DNA of 32,605 nucleotides from Dehalococcoidia bacterium. Lineage in GTDB: Bacteria; Chloroflexota; Dehalococcoidia; SHYB01; SHYL01. The notes below the pieces were generated by a model. The model saw only the letters and a list, made by a program, of their open reading frames with translations. It was not told the origin of the DNA and searched no databases. The translations under genes were made by a program, and so were the position numbers. Location of the stretch: contig SHYL01000010.1 in the NCBI GenBank assembly GCA_009692825.1, positions 1-32,605 of the forward strand, in the 5' to 3' direction. The first letter of the stretch is position 1. Every line of letters starts with the position of its first letter. This document shows positions 8,583 through 18,288 of the stretch, in pieces.

Positions 8583-9397
8583 TCAAGGTTTGTGATTGCT
8601 ACCTGAGACTTCCCGTACTATCCGCGAGAATCCGAGAAGCCTGATGTCCCTGGCATGAAGTGCACTAATGGTTATATTTGCACGGAACGCTTCGCCGCCT
8701 TTTTGGTGCGTCTCCCTTGCTCATGATATATACCTGTCTTTGCCGCGGTAGCGAGTATTGTTTGTGGCTGTCCATTTGCAATATCTTCAGAAGAAAAGAG
8801 TATTGAGCAATATTTGCTGATTACTTCTTCTCTCTTATACCACTCTAGGTATTCTACATTCTTGTTCCAGGAAGTGACATCGCCTGAGGAATCTAAAAGG
8901 CAGATTGAGTAGTCCTTCAAATTCTCGACTAGTATTCTAAATCTATCTTCGCTTTCACGCAGGTCATTTAATGCCTCAATAAGATCTTTGGGGTGCCTGG
9001 CTACCTGATCCTCAGCCATCTTGCGTACTGTGATGTCCCTTATAAAAGTGATTGACCCCGGCTTTCCATGGTAATTGAAGGGTTTGGGATAACACTCAAG
9101 CACCCTGGGGTCTCCGTCAGATCGAGTGATTCGTAGAGTTACCGCTTCCTGGTTCTCCCGCACATTTTGATTAAATTCTTTAAGCGACTCCCTGTCCTCA
9201 TCGACAATATATTTGTCCAGAGATGATTCAAGAGCTTCACCTATATTTGGGATTTTGAAAATATTCATTCATGCTTTATTTATGAAAACCGTCTTGCCTC
9301 CGGAGCCGATAGCAATCCCGTTTCTTACTTGTTCAAAGGCAATCCTCGCGAAAGCAATTTCTTTTTCAGGAGTCCAAATCGGATTACTTGCCATCAT
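8583..9397 (-). pseudogene. PAS-domain sensor protein, broken
   Basis: Two PAS domains are spread over interrupted frames. From ATG 9397/9394 the frame reads EKEIAFARIAFEQVRNGIAI and TVFINKA, a PAS start, then an in-frame TGA just before MNIFKIPNIGE (9268). The frame continues through a PAC-like stretch (GSITFIRDITVRKMAEDQ) and a second PAS (SEDRFRILVENLKDYSICLL). Near 8703 one A is missing from an A-run, so the track ORF ends at 8672. In the shifted frame it continues GGEAFRANITISALHARD and LLGFSRIVREV, the typical end of a PAS/PAC unit, to TGA at 8583. No kinase or output domain follows. Originally it was probably a cytoplasmic signal sensor. Confidence 0.8.
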
Positions 9398-9496
9398 CCC
9401 ACCACGTGACCATCAGTTTTCTACGTTGAAAGTGCACTTTAAAATTATTTAACAGCTATTCTTTACTTCGTGGTAAGTACCAGCTTGCGTCTGCCA

Positions 9497-10774
9497 TCAT
9501 GCCTTTGCCGGCGTCGCCTCTGCCGTCTTTGGTGCCGCATCTATCTTGCGTATCCCCGTTCCCACGAAGCCAACCCATATTAATACGGCCACGTATACCA
9601 TCAGCCATACCGCTATCGCCGTTCTCAGGCCTATCCCGTCAGCCAGGAACCCCAGCGGCATCGCACCCACGAACGGGAATGACCCGCCAACATTCCACCA
9701 CGAGAGCGATTTGCCCAGGTAGTCTTTGTGAGCTATCAGCTGCAGAAGCGTGCTGCCTACTGATACGAATACGCTTCTGCTCAGGCCCATGAGAAACAGC
9801 GCTACCAGGCTGCTCGCATACCACGGTGATGCTGCCATCGCGAGTATCCCCACCGCGTAAGTCGCGCCTGTTGTCAGTAGCACCACGTTCTTGTTTACCC
9901 TCTCTCCCAGTGATGCCAGCGCCATATTCCCGATTAGCGCGCCTATGCCTGCCGACATTAGCAGGAATCCTGCCGCTCTTGCTCCTAGGCCAAACTCATC
10001 CTTCACCAGCACCGGCACCATCTGCTGCGCCGGATGCGCGAAGAGCCCCATGATGCAGCCTATCGTGATTATCGAAAAGATGGCAGGCACGCTTTTGACA
10101 TACCTCATGCCTTCGACAAGGTCTTTCAGAGGCTTGCGGAGGTTGACCGGTTTCTTACGTTCATACTTGATGCGGCTGAGCCAGAATATGCTTATCGAAT
10201 ACAGACTGGCGTTGATGAGCAGCGCCGGCCCGACTCCCACAGCGCTGATGATAAATCCCGCGGTGGACGGTCCCGCTATCTGCGTGATGTTCATCAGCAT
10301 CGAGTTCAGCGACACGGCGTTCATGATGTCCTTGCGCTCTACCAGGTCGTTCACCAGCGGCCCGCGCGATGAGTTGGCGAGGCCTTGGAACGTGCCGATA
10401 AGGGGGATTATCAGGTATACCTGCCAGACTCTTACATGCCCCAGCAGGACCAGTACACCTAATAGCGTTAGCAGGACAAGGTTTACTACCTGGCCCGTCT
10501 GGATAAGTCGTACGCGGTTCATTCGGTCGGACAGCATGCCGCCGAATATGACAGCGATGGACATAGGCAGGCCCTGCAGGAATACGGATATGCCGAATTG
10601 CGCTTTGGACCCGGTCAGCTCGAGGATGAGCCATGAAATGGTCAGCGTTTGCATGCCCATCGCCGCAGACTGCCCCAGCGCGCTGTACCAGAATCGCCTG
10701 AAATTTTGCGATTCTAGCGCCGCGAACATCCCAACTTTTGGTCTGGGTCCTAGTGCTTGGCTACCTATGCTCAT
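9497..10774 (-). CDS. MFS transporter, MFS_3/enterobactin-exporter-like
   Basis: A 425-aa integral membrane protein with about 12 hydrophobic segments. It has the N-terminal pattern LESQNFRRFWYSALGQSAAMGM and the loop 2-3 motif GGMLSDRMNRVRLI, the MFS signature (G-x-x-x-D-R-x-x-R). GPLVNDLVERKDIMNAVSLNS and AGPSTAGFII in the middle are typical of the MFS_3/EntS group, which exports siderophores, drugs or other small molecules. A long hydrophilic loop follows residue 200 (RIKYERKKPVNLRKPLKDLV). The tail is Ala/Pro-rich. It appears monocistronic. A second transporter of the same subfamily lies at 22647-23966. The substrate is not inferable. Confidence 0.9.
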   Translation of the reverse strand: MSIGSQALGPRPKVGMFAALESQNFRRFWYSALGQSAAMGMQTLTISWLILELTGSKAQFGISVFLQGLPMSIAVIFGGMLSDRMNRVRLIQTGQVVNLVLLTLLGVLVLLGHVRVWQVYLIIPLIGTFQGLANSSRGPLVNDLVERKDIMNAVSLNSMLMNITQIAGPSTAGFIISAVGVGPALLINASLYSISIFWLSRIKYERKKPVNLRKPLKDLVEGMRYVKSVPAIFSIITIGCIMGLFAHPAQQMVPVLVKDEFGLGARAAGFLLMSAGIGALIGNMALASLGERVNKNVVLLTTGATYAVGILAMAASPWYASSLVALFLMGLSRSVFVSVGSTLLQLIAHKDYLGKSLSWWNVGGSFPFVGAMPLGFLADGIGLRTAIAVWLMVYVAVLIWVGFVGTGIRKIDAAPKTAEATPAKA

Positions 10775-11052
10775 CCGCGTCCAGCTTTTCTACGTTACGG
10801 GCAATCTAAAACGTAGCGGTGAGTCTAACACAATGCCTCTTGAGATGTCGATTGGTGAGCTGCCTGCTTCAATTTGGTGTAGGTGTATCTCCGAAGCAGT
10901 GCCCCTTGATCGGTTCCTCTATCCTCACCAAGACCCTGACGTTGGATTCAGACGTTGGATATGTTACAGGTCGGAGGGCCCAGGTCCGCCTACCCTTTTC
11001 CCATGTTACTCATCTTTAGAAACGTGGGAACAGGACTATTGTCTTACCAGTG

Positions 11053-11697
11053 TTACTTCTTCGGTTCTGTGAACATCCCCATTTGGCGCTCGTTGTCCTC
11101 AATCTCTGCTTCTTCCGCCCATATCTTGCTCTGGTCGGGGCCGCGCTGGCCTGCGTATTTGTTGCCCTTCTTCTTGTAGTAGGGCTGTGAGGTCGGTGTA
11201 AGCAACGTTTCGAACGTCATCGAGCATATGCGCAGGCCTGGGTAAAGCGCCACTGGAAGCACGCCCAGGTTGCCCAGCTCCATCGTCGCTACGCCGCGCC
11301 AGCCGGGATCGAACACGCTCGCCGTACTGTGCACTATCAGTCCCAGTCGTCCAAGGCTGCTTCTGCCTTCAAGCCGTCCCAGGATATCATCTGAAATCTC
11401 AAGCCACTCCAGCGTGCTTGCGAGTACGAACTCGCCCGGGTGCATGATGAACCGCGAGTTCTTGGAGTCCAGCTTGACTTCACGCGTCAGCTTTTCTGAT
11501 GATTTTCTTTCCTTCAGATCAACGTACGGGTGCTCGGTGTGCTCGAATATCCTGAACCTGTACCCCAGCCTCAGGTCAATGGAGCATGATCCTATCGTCA
11601 GGTCCTTTACTTCAAGCGTTTTATCGATTGCGGTATCGTGCACAACGATCTTCTTGTCGGCGATGTACCTCTTGATGTCGATGTCTGATAGGACCAC
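11053..11697 (-). CDS. dcd: dCTP deaminase
   Basis: A 214-aa dCTP deaminase, which makes dUTP from dCTP for thymidylate synthesis. The core motif EGRSSLGRLGLIVHSTASVFDPGWRGVATMEL (about 110-141) supplies the catalytic Ser and Arg and the essential Glu (E140). PGLRICSMTFE follows. YYKKKGNKYAGQRGPD near the C-terminus resembles the phosphate-covering tail of E. coli Dcd. There is an additional charged C-terminus (AEEAEIEDNERQMGMF). The gene is second in a two-gene run, nine bases after its paralogue at 11707-12243, so the two are probably co-transcribed. Confidence 0.9.
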   Translation of the reverse strand: MVLSDIDIKRYIADKKIVVHDTAIDKTLEVKDLTIGSCSIDLRLGYRFRIFEHTEHPYVDLKERKSSEKLTREVKLDSKNSRFIMHPGEFVLASTLEWLEISDDILGRLEGRSSLGRLGLIVHSTASVFDPGWRGVATMELGNLGVLPVALYPGLRICSMTFETLLTPTSQPYYKKKGNKYAGQRGPDQSKIWAEEAEIEDNERQMGMFTEPKK

Positions 11698-11706
11698 GGT
11701 TTTCCC

Positions 11707-12243
11707 CTATATCTGGCGTTGTCCGCCTTGAAAATTGCTGCCGAGTCCTTCAGACCCGTACGGACGCTCTGAGCTTGTTGATGTCTTGATGAATGTTATC
11801 TGGCATATCTTCATTGGCGATGCCAGCTTGATGGGCAGTGCCCCCACGTTCTTGAGCTGTATCGTCAGCTTGCCCTGCCAACCGGGGTCCACGAAGCCGG
11901 CCGTGGCGTGTATCTGCAGTCCGATGCGCCCTAGCGAACTCTTCCCCTCCAGCTTCGCCACGATGTCCTCAGGCAGGCCGATGAACTCCAGCGTCGACGC
12001 GAGCACGAACTCGTTCGGCTTAAGGATATACGGCTGCTCCTGAGTAGCCTTGGCTTTGGTGAGGAGGTTCGCGAGATCCTTGCGTGCCGGGTCTATGAAT
12101 GGAGTTGAGCCTGTGAACAGGAGCAGTTCCTCGTCCAGGTGCAAATCCACGCTTGCGGGCTGGATGCAGGAGGCGTCCAGTGGCTCAATCTTCAGCCGCT
12201 TCTGTGCCAGCTCCTGCTTTATCGACTTATCGCTGAGTAACAA
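11707..12243 (-). CDS. dCTP deaminase/dUTPase-family paralogue, catalytic Glu replaced
   Basis: A 178-aa member of the same superfamily, immediately upstream of dcd. It has QPASVDLHLDEELLLF, PNEFVLASTLEFIGLPEDIV and EGKSSLGRIGLQIHATAGFVDPGWQG, so the nucleotide-binding Ser and Arg are kept. The position of the catalytic deaminase Glu (E140 in the neighbour) reads TIQL, with Gln129. Glu at that site is essential for deamination in characterised Dcd proteins. This copy may therefore lack deaminase activity, acting instead as a dUTPase-like pyrophosphatase or a partner subunit. It lacks the C-terminal extension of the neighbour and ends SEGLGSNFQGGQRQI. Confidence 0.85.
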   Translation of the reverse strand: MLLSDKSIKQELAQKRLKIEPLDASCIQPASVDLHLDEELLLFTGSTPFIDPARKDLANLLTKAKATQEQPYILKPNEFVLASTLEFIGLPEDIVAKLEGKSSLGRIGLQIHATAGFVDPGWQGKLTIQLKNVGALPIKLASPMKICQITFIKTSTSSERPYGSEGLGSNFQGGQRQI

Positions 12244-12376
12244 ACCTGAGTTCCACCCGCTTCTCTTTGTCGAAGCGGATTGTAACAGAGGCGGTATTGC
12301 CCATCAATCCCATATTTCACTCCGATTCGCCGGCTGATAGGAATCTCTAATAAATTACCCGATAGGCTAAGGAAAC

Positions 12377-12586
12377 TTAGCGCTTGCCGGTCCCGTACGG
12401 TAACAGCCGCTTTATCCTGCTTGTGAAAGCATGCGAAACTTCCAGCTTATCGCCAAATTGCCGCTTTACACTTTTGGACTTTGTGGAGCGTAAGTGAGTG
12501 CTGTGGCTCTTTAGCCTTAATATCTTGCCTGTTCCGGTTATATGGAACCTTTTTGCAGCGCCTTTATGAGTTTTTAGCTTTGGCAA
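12377..12586 (-). CDS. rpmI: 50S ribosomal protein L35
   Basis: A 69-aa bL35: PKLKTHKGAAKRFHITGTGKI at the N-terminus matches the family's KTHKGAAKRF signature. Basic residues run throughout, and IKRLLPYG at the end matches the usual RLLPY. The start is TTG with a purine-rich GAAAGAA upstream. bL35 normally sits in infC-rpmI-rplT, but neither IF3 nor L20 is adjacent; two dCTP-deaminase-family genes follow instead. Confidence 0.9.
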   Translation of the reverse strand: MPKLKTHKGAAKRFHITGTGKILRLKSHSTHLRSTKSKSVKRQFGDKLEVSHAFTSRIKRLLPYGTGKR

Positions 12587-12794
12587 TTTAATTCTTTCTT
12601 AGTGGGTCGTCGGTACCACAACAAACTTAAAAATGCGGCAGGATACTGTGAAACCTGGCCAGATGCTAGTTCGAAGGTTGCTTAATGTTCCCCAAGGAGG
12701 CGTGAGAGCCGATGTGGAAAATTAACAGGAATATTTGCACCGAGCCAATGGTGCCATCATATTCTCTTTGGCATGTGAATACAATGAATCAGCG

Positions 12795-12992
12795 TCACAG
12801 CGTAGATTTTTCGGGGCTCCGTTGTTTCTTTTGCCATTCATTACCTAGGCCCGACTCTCCACACGTGGTGCATATGTAATTCCCGGTCGCGACCTCTGAA
12901 TTAAATTCCCTCTCAAGGTTGCGGTGCTCGCACAGGGGATTGCCCTTCTTAGTCCATCGCTCCCTTAGCTTGACTGCGTCTTTTGTTTGCAT
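12795..12992 (-). CDS. Small zinc-ribbon-like protein
   Basis: A 65-aa hydrophilic protein. A C-E-H pair near residue 21 (PLCEHRNLERE) and CTTCGESGLG near residue 41 give Cys/His spacing suited to one bound zinc. YICTTCGE looks like a rubredoxin or zinc-ribbon knuckle. The start is ATG at 12992 with a GGGCGGA purine stretch upstream. No enzyme motif is present. Such proteins are often nucleic-acid or protein-binding accessory factors, but this is inference. Confidence 0.6.
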   Translation of the reverse strand: MQTKDAVKLRERWTKKGNPLCEHRNLEREFNSEVATGNYICTTCGESGLGNEWQKKQRSPEKSTL

Positions 12993-13172
12993 CTCTGTCC
13001 GCCCTTCCGCAATTATTAACTAATTAGACAAACTTTACTCTTAAGTGTGATATACTGCGAATATCTCCCAACGATTGACACATAGCCTCACCAGCCTGCT
13101 ACCCCCTTTTTCATGTTGTGTGCGACTCTTGCTGACCGATGAAGAGAAATTAGCCAATTAGGAGCACACACA

Positions 13173-13448
13173 ATGAACATTTACGTAGGCAACCTTTCTT
13201 ATGAAGTTTCTGACCAAGATCTTCAGACTGCTTTCAGCGCATTTGGCCAGGTAACATCAGCCAGAGTGATAATTGACCACGAGACGAACAGAGCCAGAGG
13301 CTTTGGATTTGTCGAAATGGCCAACAAAACGGAGGCTGAGGCAGCCATGGTTGCTTTGAACGGCAAAGACATGAAGGGCAGGACCATCACTGCAAACGAA
13401 GCCCGTCCCAAAGCACCCATGGGCTCACAGACCAACAAACGCTGGTAA
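13173..13448 (+). CDS. RRM-domain RNA-binding protein
   Basis: A 91-aa single RNA recognition motif protein. RNP2 is IYVGNL (residues 3-8) and RNP1 is RGFGFVEM (about 43-50). It has an early acidic helix (EVSDQDLQTAFSAFGQV) and a short basic tail without the glycine-rich domain of plant homologues. Bacterial members bind single-stranded RNA and are often cold-inducible. A -10-like TATACT at 13051 would give a 5' leader of about 110 bases, longer than most here and possibly regulatory. A perfect 13-bp hairpin follows the gene. Confidence 0.93.
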   Translation: MNIYVGNLSYEVSDQDLQTAFSAFGQVTSARVIIDHETNRARGFGFVEMANKTEAEAAMVALNGKDMKGRTITANEARPKAPMGSQTNKRW

Positions 13449-13470
13449 ATCAGGAACTCTTAACATTTGA

Positions 13471-13506
13471 GCAAGAGAAGTGCTGCAGGGGCGGCACTTC
13501 TCTTGC
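13471..13506 (+). terminator. Perfect 13-bp stem hairpin after the RRM gene
   Basis: GCAAGAGAAGTGC and GCACTTCTCTTGC flank a 10-base G-rich loop, starting 22 bases past the RRM stop. There is no U-tract (ccgacg follows), so it may be a processing or stability element rather than a classic intrinsic terminator. The ORF-track start at 13467 for the next gene falls inside it and is unlikely. Confidence 0.6.
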
Positions 13507-13571
13507 CCGACGCCTCATCCTTATTCACAGATATCCTCTCGATGATGTTCTCACGATTAAAAAGGATTGCT

Positions 13572-14006
13572 ATGACTATCACAGCCAACACCACTTCGCA
13601 CAATCTGAAACAGATACTTCACTCTAATCCTCCAGACCAGGCCAAACTTTTGCAACAATTTTTTCAGAGCCTTGAAACATTGCCTGAAGATGCCAGATGC
13701 TCAGCCATTAAAGGGTTTATCGAATTTGCTGACGCTCTTCCAACCGACGAATACCGCGCTGTCCTTAGCTCAGAACTGCATGCATGGCTGAATATGGTGC
13801 CTGATGCCGCGAAGCTTGTGGGCAACTCTTTTCAGGGTATGATGGATAAAGGTGAGGGCGGCTCAGCGTGGCATCGAGTAGTTGTCTCCCAGTCCCTCAG
13901 CAGAGAGATCTCAACAGAAGAACAGCATCGTCTGCATGAGCTTTTCCCGGAATCAGAGCCGGAACCGATTGCCGTCCGTTTGCAAAAGGCGATGGCGTCC
14001 AAGTAA
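13572..14006 (+). CDS. Unknown alpha-helical protein upstream of groES
   Basis: A 144-aa protein from ATG 13572, chosen because AAAGGA lies seven bases before it and the longer track ORF begins inside the upstream hairpin. It is acidic to neutral and mostly helical in character (LKQILHSNPPDQAKLLQQFF, LPEDARCSAIKGFIEFADAL), with no signal peptide, membrane segment or recognised motif. GMMDKGEGGSAWHRVVVSQS near the middle may be a loop. It ends 59 bases before groES in the same direction. This suggests, but does not prove, a shared stress-related transcript. I do not recognise the family. Confidence 0.65.
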   Translation: MTITANTTSHNLKQILHSNPPDQAKLLQQFFQSLETLPEDARCSAIKGFIEFADALPTDEYRAVLSSELHAWLNMVPDAAKLVGNSFQGMMDKGEGGSAWHRVVVSQSLSREISTEEQHRLHELFPESEPEPIAVRLQKAMASK

Positions 14007-14065
14007 TAACCTAAATCACAGGCGAGCCGTAGAGTCTATTTCTTAATTTCTAAAAGGAGAACATT

Positions 14066-15966
<1,901 letters not shown>

Positions 15967-16040
15967 GCATTAGGAAGCAGGCCACGAATTGTAAAGGTTG
16001 CCTGATACTCCAATCCGGAAACACTATAAGTAACAAAAAG

Positions 16041-16069
16041 AACGGCCCGCCTAAGGCGGGCCGTTTTAT
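16041..16069. terminator. Strong bidirectional terminator after groEL
   Basis: AACGGCCCGCC and GGCGGGCCGTT form an 11-bp stem with loop TAA, followed by TT-TA on the plus strand and preceded by an A-rich run that becomes a U-tract on the minus strand. It sits between the convergent groEL and NahE-like genes and can serve both. Confidence 0.9.
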
Positions 16070-16090
16070 ATTATCTAGCTTAAAGGCGTG

Positions 16091-17110
16091 CTACTTTGCA
16101 GCCGCGGCTTTGACGAATCTGTCCCTGAAAGGCATCCACTTTTTCATAGACTCGTCGATTTCATGGGCTTCATGCGCTGGCAAGTCTATGTATGGCGCGC
16201 GGAACGGTCCCATGTTGATGTATCCGCTCACGTTCCACATGTGCTTGTTGTGTTGTGCGTTGTAGCGGGCGTGGTCGGTTTCCTGTCGCTCTTTCCACGT
16301 GGTATGCACGGGCTCGCCTGCGGCTGCGGGCCTTGGAGCGCCTGATGACATGGCCGCTCTTATCTCCGTCTGAATTTGCTCGGCTCTTGCCGCATCATTC
16401 TTGTTCATCGCGTCTATGAGCGCTACGTATGGCTCAGGGGCCGGGCTGGTTGCCCACGTCGTTGTTACCCTGCTGCCAACCTTTTTCCAGAGGTTGTAGG
16501 CGCCGCCGGTGTTCGGGATGAAGTTGATGTTTGGAGCAGCAGCGAGGTCCTCTACAATGTGCTCAGTCCCGTGTGAAATCTTGTCGCACGCGACTGTTGG
16601 AGCCTTCTTGGATATTCCGGCCCAGAATTCTGGCAAGAAGTCTGACTTGAAGAAGGTGTAGTTGGAGTATATGAGTATCGGGATGTCGGGTACTGCTTCG
16701 CTGAGGTCCGCGTAGAACTGTACGGAGTTATCCAGCGTTGGTGTCTGCCACAGAGGTAAGCCTATGAATGCGCCTTCGGCTCCGATGTCCTTCATCGCGC
16801 GCATCTGGCGAATGACTTCCTTCGTGCCAAGGGCCGTGGAGCCTGCGAAGATTATTGACCTCTTCTTATTCTCTTCAACTGCGGTCTGGATGAAAGCTTT
16901 TTTCTCTTCCCAGAGCAGGGCGCCGCATTCGCCAGTGGTGCCGCAGAGAGCGAAGTTCTTTACTCCGGCGCCGACCATCATGTTTATCAGTTTGCGTGTA
17001 TTGTCATATTCGATTGAATCGATTGTGCGCCAGCTGCCACCGTTCTCTTTGGTAGGCGTTGGCGGCATTGAAATTACCCCTCTTACATCTTTGCCTGTTA
17101 CTTTTAACAT
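16091..17110 (-). CDS. DapA-superfamily aldolase, NahE-like hydratase-aldolase
   Basis: A 339-aa class I pyruvate-dependent aldolase (TIM barrel). FALCGTTGECGALLWEEKKAF is the conserved GTTGE loop, and the Schiff-base Lys is probably in VACDKIS. The extended C-terminus (YNAQHNKHMWNVSGYINMGPFRAPY) and the IGLPLWQTPTLDN region fit trans-o-hydroxybenzylidenepyruvate hydratase-aldolases of aromatic degradation better than DapA itself, which is about 290 aa. Its substrate is probably a pyruvate adduct of an aromatic or alkyl aldehyde, which is inference. The ATG has an ideal AAAGGAGGT. It is followed by no aromatic-pathway gene except, at a distance, the Rieske/SDR pair at 30-32 kb. Confidence 0.85.
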   Translation of the reverse strand: MLKVTGKDVRGVISMPPTPTKENGGSWRTIDSIEYDNTRKLINMMVGAGVKNFALCGTTGECGALLWEEKKAFIQTAVEENKKRSIIFAGSTALGTKEVIRQMRAMKDIGAEGAFIGLPLWQTPTLDNSVQFYADLSEAVPDIPILIYSNYTFFKSDFLPEFWAGISKKAPTVACDKISHGTEHIVEDLAAAPNINFIPNTGGAYNLWKKVGSRVTTTWATSPAPEPYVALIDAMNKNDAARAEQIQTEIRAAMSSGAPRPAAAGEPVHTTWKERQETDHARYNAQHNKHMWNVSGYINMGPFRAPYIDLPAHEAHEIDESMKKWMPFRDRFVKAAAAK

Positions 17111-17179
17111 AGACCTCCTTTGTATTTGGACGACTTAAATTGCGCCTCGATTATATAACTTTTGTTTGAGATGGATTCA

Positions 17180-17718
17180 TTAGTTTTTAAGGTGATGGTC
17201 GAAGAATTTAATCGTGGCTTTCCATGCCTCTTCTGCGGCTTCGGCGTTATAGTTTGGGTCGCCGTCATTGTTGAAAGCGTGGCCTGCGCCGGCAAGCGTC
17301 TGGTACATGAAGCTCTTGTGGTGCTCTTTCATCGCCTGTTCAAGCGGTGGAAGTGAAGCGTTTATCCTCGCGCTGTTTTCGGCGTACATTGCGTGGACGC
17401 TGGCGTTGATTTTGTGCACATCCTCAAGCGGAGGGGCGATTCCGTAGTATGGCACTGCGGCCTTGACGTCTTTCGTGGCAGTCAGAAACCTGAAAGTGAT
17501 GCCTCCGCCGAAGCAGAAGCCGGTGCATCCGATTCGGTCGGTTCGCACGGAAGGAAGGCTCTTTAGAAATTCCAGCGTTGCGAGCATATTCTTCATATGT
17601 GTTTCTGGAAGGATTGTTCGTATCTGTTCTGGTGTCTCACCCTTTTGCATCGCGGCGGCTGTTCCGCCTATGGGCGACATCAGGTCAGGCGCTGTGGCTA
17701 CATAGCCAGCCTTCGCGA
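17180..17718 (-). pseudogene. Dienelactone hydrolase, C-terminal fragment
   Basis: Only the last two-thirds of a dienelactone hydrolase-family alpha/beta hydrolase remains. Readable homology starts at AKAGYVATAPDLMSPIGGTA (about 17718), in the middle of the normal domain, and runs to 17180. The nucleophile elbow GFCFGGG and the catalytic His in GAGHAF are present. The usual acid motif (GExDxRI) reads AENSARIN, so the Asp is replaced. The N-terminal strands are missing because the gene is joined directly to the start of an MFS gene in another frame. An internal ATG (17680) leaves a 166-aa ORF, but it lacks the core beta sheet start and is probably not functional. Confidence 0.8.
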
Positions 17719-17916
17719 CCCGCCTGCGCTGATCGCGCCTACAAATTGCGACCGCGTCCAGTTGAATTCTCCGGTTATAGGTCTCATGAAAGAGCTGATA
17801 ACCTGGCCGTAGTAGCTGGTCTGTGAAATGCTGACAAGTCCCGCCACAAGCAAGATGTACCAGCCGTAATAAATCTCCGGTCGTTTTGCAGCCTGAGTGG
17901 TTGTCGACTTAGCCAA
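17718..17916 (-). pseudogene. MFS transporter, N-terminal fragment
   Basis: From ATG 17916 the first about 66 residues are a typical MFS start: YYGWYILLVAGLVSISQTSY (helix 1), then FMRPITGEFNWTRSQFVGAISAG leading into helix 2. Homology ends at SAG-GS, and the sequence continues straight into dienelactone hydrolase coding bases in a different frame, giving a stop within a few codons. It starts five bases after folB ends, so it was the third gene of a LON-folB-MFS operon before deletion. Confidence 0.8.
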
Positions 17917-17920
17917 TCAG

Positions 17921-18286
17921 TTACTTTTTCTCACGTCGTATCTCAACGCCGGCATACTCCATCACGGCGCCCTTGAGTGGCGGCTGTGGCTTCTTTACGC
18001 ATACGTCTACCGCCTTCACGTGCATTATTGCAAGCAACTTCTTTGCGATCCGCTCAGCGACTGCTTCTATCAGCTTGCATGGCGGTCCTTCAACTATCGC
18101 CTTCACCTGTGCCAGGACCTCTGCATAGTTTACCGTTGTGCCGAGGTCGTCGCTGGTTCCTGCTTGGTGTAAATTTGTCTCCAGCGTCACGTCAACTACA
18201 AACCTCTGGCCGAGCTTGCGCTCCTCAGGGAGTGTGCCGTGATACCCGTAGAAAATCAGACCCTTTAGGATTATCTTGTCGGGCAC
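17921..18286 (-). CDS. folB: Dihydroneopterin aldolase
   Basis: A 121-aa FolB. LKGLIFYGYHGTLPEERKLGQ holds the conserved Tyr/His/Glu segment, and FVVDVTLETNLHQAGTSDDLGTTVNY the strand with the TVNY motif. KLIEAVAERIAKKLL contains the active-site Glu, and VKKPQPPL the lysine (K100-type) base. It cleaves 7,8-dihydroneopterin to 6-hydroxymethyl-dihydropterin and glycolaldehyde in folate synthesis. It lies two bases after the LON-domain gene and five bases before the MFS fragment on the same strand, an evident operon. No other fol genes are in view. Confidence 0.95.
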   Translation of the reverse strand: MPDKIILKGLIFYGYHGTLPEERKLGQRFVVDVTLETNLHQAGTSDDLGTTVNYAEVLAQVKAIVEGPPCKLIEAVAERIAKKLLAIMHVKAVDVCVKKPQPPLKGAVMEYAGVEIRREKK

Positions 18287-18288
18287 GG

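Noticed and set aside
9891-11072. 393-aa plus-strand ORF across the MFS gene
   Set aside because: It is an antisense shadow of the MFS transporter, rich in Ser, Pro and Arg with no motifs, and runs on into the non-coding region.
12631-12717. 28-codon plus-strand ORF with an internal GGAGG (MRQDTVKPGQMLVRR...)
   Set aside because: Short, no ribosome site before its ATG, and no recognisable product; it could be a remnant but is not supportable.
16091-17110. Annotation as dapA (lysine biosynthesis)
   Set aside because: Longer than DapA and its C-terminal region and WEEKK segment fit NahE-type aldolases; no lysine genes adjacent.
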